A stretch of DNA of 64,000 bases. It comes from Streptomyces sp. NRRL F-6676 (lineage in GTDB: Bacteria; Actinomycetota; Actinomycetes; Streptomycetales; Streptomycetaceae). Each line of letters opens with the position of its first letter. The stretch's first letter is position 1. The notes below the pieces were generated by a model. It searched no databases and was not told where the DNA came from. It saw nothing but the letters and a program-made list of their open reading frames with translations. The stretch covers positions 88,489 through 152,488 of the forward strand of contig NZ_JOHS01000009.1 of assembly GCF_000725625.1 (NCBI RefSeq), given 5' to 3'. Of this stretch, positions 63,753 to 64,000 are shown piece after piece. The translations under genes and the position numbers were made by a program.

Positions 63753-63960
63753 TCCTTTGCGCGGCACGGCCGCGGGGCCGCGAGCACTCACCGTGCCCCT
63801 ACAAGGGGCGCGGGGCTGTGTCTTTTGCGCGGCTCCGCCGCGGGGCCGCGAGCACTCACCGTGCCCCTACAAGGGGCGCGGGGCTGTGTCTTTTGCGCGG
63901 CTCCGCCGCAGGGCCGCGAGCACCCACCGTGCCCCTACAAGGGGCGCGGGGAACTGCGCG
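63737..63960. repeat. 68-bp tandem repeat (3.3 copies) downstream of ilvD
   Basis: GGGGCGCGGGGCTGTGTC starts at 63737, 63805 and 63873, and a variant GGGGCGCGGGGAACTGCGCG at 63941: an exact 68-bp period. Each unit contains GCGCGGC, GGGCCGCGAGCACYCACCGT and GCCCCTACAAGG. The array is derived from the right arm of the ilvD terminator and the dispersed element. The remaining 40 bases to the window end are C/A-rich with no feature seen. Confidence 0.9.
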
Positions 63961-64000
63961 ACAAGCCCCCACCCACCCGCACCCGACCCACAACCCCACC

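Noticed and set aside
63737..63960. CRISPR or iteron-type replication origin
   Set aside because: Units are whole-unit tandem duplications without spacers and lie after a terminator; no replication gene is near.

Overview
The window is chromosomal DNA of a Streptomyces (or very close relative). The evidence is the extreme GC content with G/C-ending codons, frequent GTG starts and 4-base ATGA/GTGA overlaps, and several diagnostic loci: sigE-cseA-cseB-cseC, lsr2, disA-radA, a WhiJ/AbaA-type regulatory trio, and DUF397, DUF5753, DUF3180, DUF2520 and 'SCO3374 family' proteins. From memory, the gene order follows the core region SCO3424 down to SCO3345 of S. coelicolor read in reverse. I saw no rRNA, tRNA, CRISPR array, transposase, integrase or phage gene; this is conserved core chromosome.

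Layout. 1-3.7 kb: tail of a DUF397 protein, an anti-sigma-like ATPase, a WhiJ-like XRE regulator and an aldehyde dehydrogenase. 3.8-10.6 kb: DedA protein, ThrE-type exporter, pyrophosphatase, membrane-tethered DD-carboxypeptidase and a zincin-like protein. 10.8-18.9 kb: tilS-hpt-ftsH-folE on the plus strand meets folP-(NTF2-like)-folB-folK-DUF3180 on the minus strand, so most of the folate pathway is here. 19.1-24.3 kb: a membrane esterase, a coiled-coil membrane protein and two overlapping bacterial PH-domain genes. 24.4-29.3 kb: an orphan NuoD (complex I 49-kDa subunit) gene convergent with a MidA/NDUFAF7-family methyltransferase, then a TmrB-like ATPase and a NarL-type two-component system. 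29.6-35.3 kb: a tightly overlapping run DUF2520-panC-nadB-nadC followed by coaX (CoA and NAD supply). 35.4-41.7 kb: small proteins, a BlaI-type regulator, an ArgA-like acetyltransferase, lsr2, an SCO3374-family gene and clpC with a ClgR box. 42.3-47.7 kb: a secreted M23 peptidase, a TetR/MFS efflux pair with two operators, and a TetR/NAD(P)-binding-protein pair with two operators. 47.9-51.5 kb: the sigE-cseABC envelope-stress operon. 51.9-57 kb: mutY, a secreted Gly-rich protein, disA and radA. 57.1-63.7 kb: a one-chain sigma-like/zinc-finger/transmembrane/BACON protein, a Cys-rich protein, a Ppx/GppA phosphatase, a TIM-barrel isomerase-like protein and ilvD.

Themes. Many genes serve envelope maintenance (dacB, M23 peptidase, DedA, sigE-cse), cofactor supply (folate, CoA, NAD) and genome or protein quality control (mutY, disA, radA, ftsH, clpC, lsr2). 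Intergenic space is unusually rich in repeats: four local tandem arrays (23, 34, 68 and about 88 bp periods), a dispersed GC-rich palindromic family, and a 156-bp MITE-like hairpin bounded by 9-bp direct repeats next to cseC.

The candidates most worth pursuing are the NuoD2/MidA pair (NuoD2 has the arginine that the mitochondrial homologue methylates, but lacks the usual quinone-site tyrosine), the sigma-like/zinc-finger/TM/BACON fusion, and the MITE-like hairpin. All function calls come from reading motifs; no database search was run.
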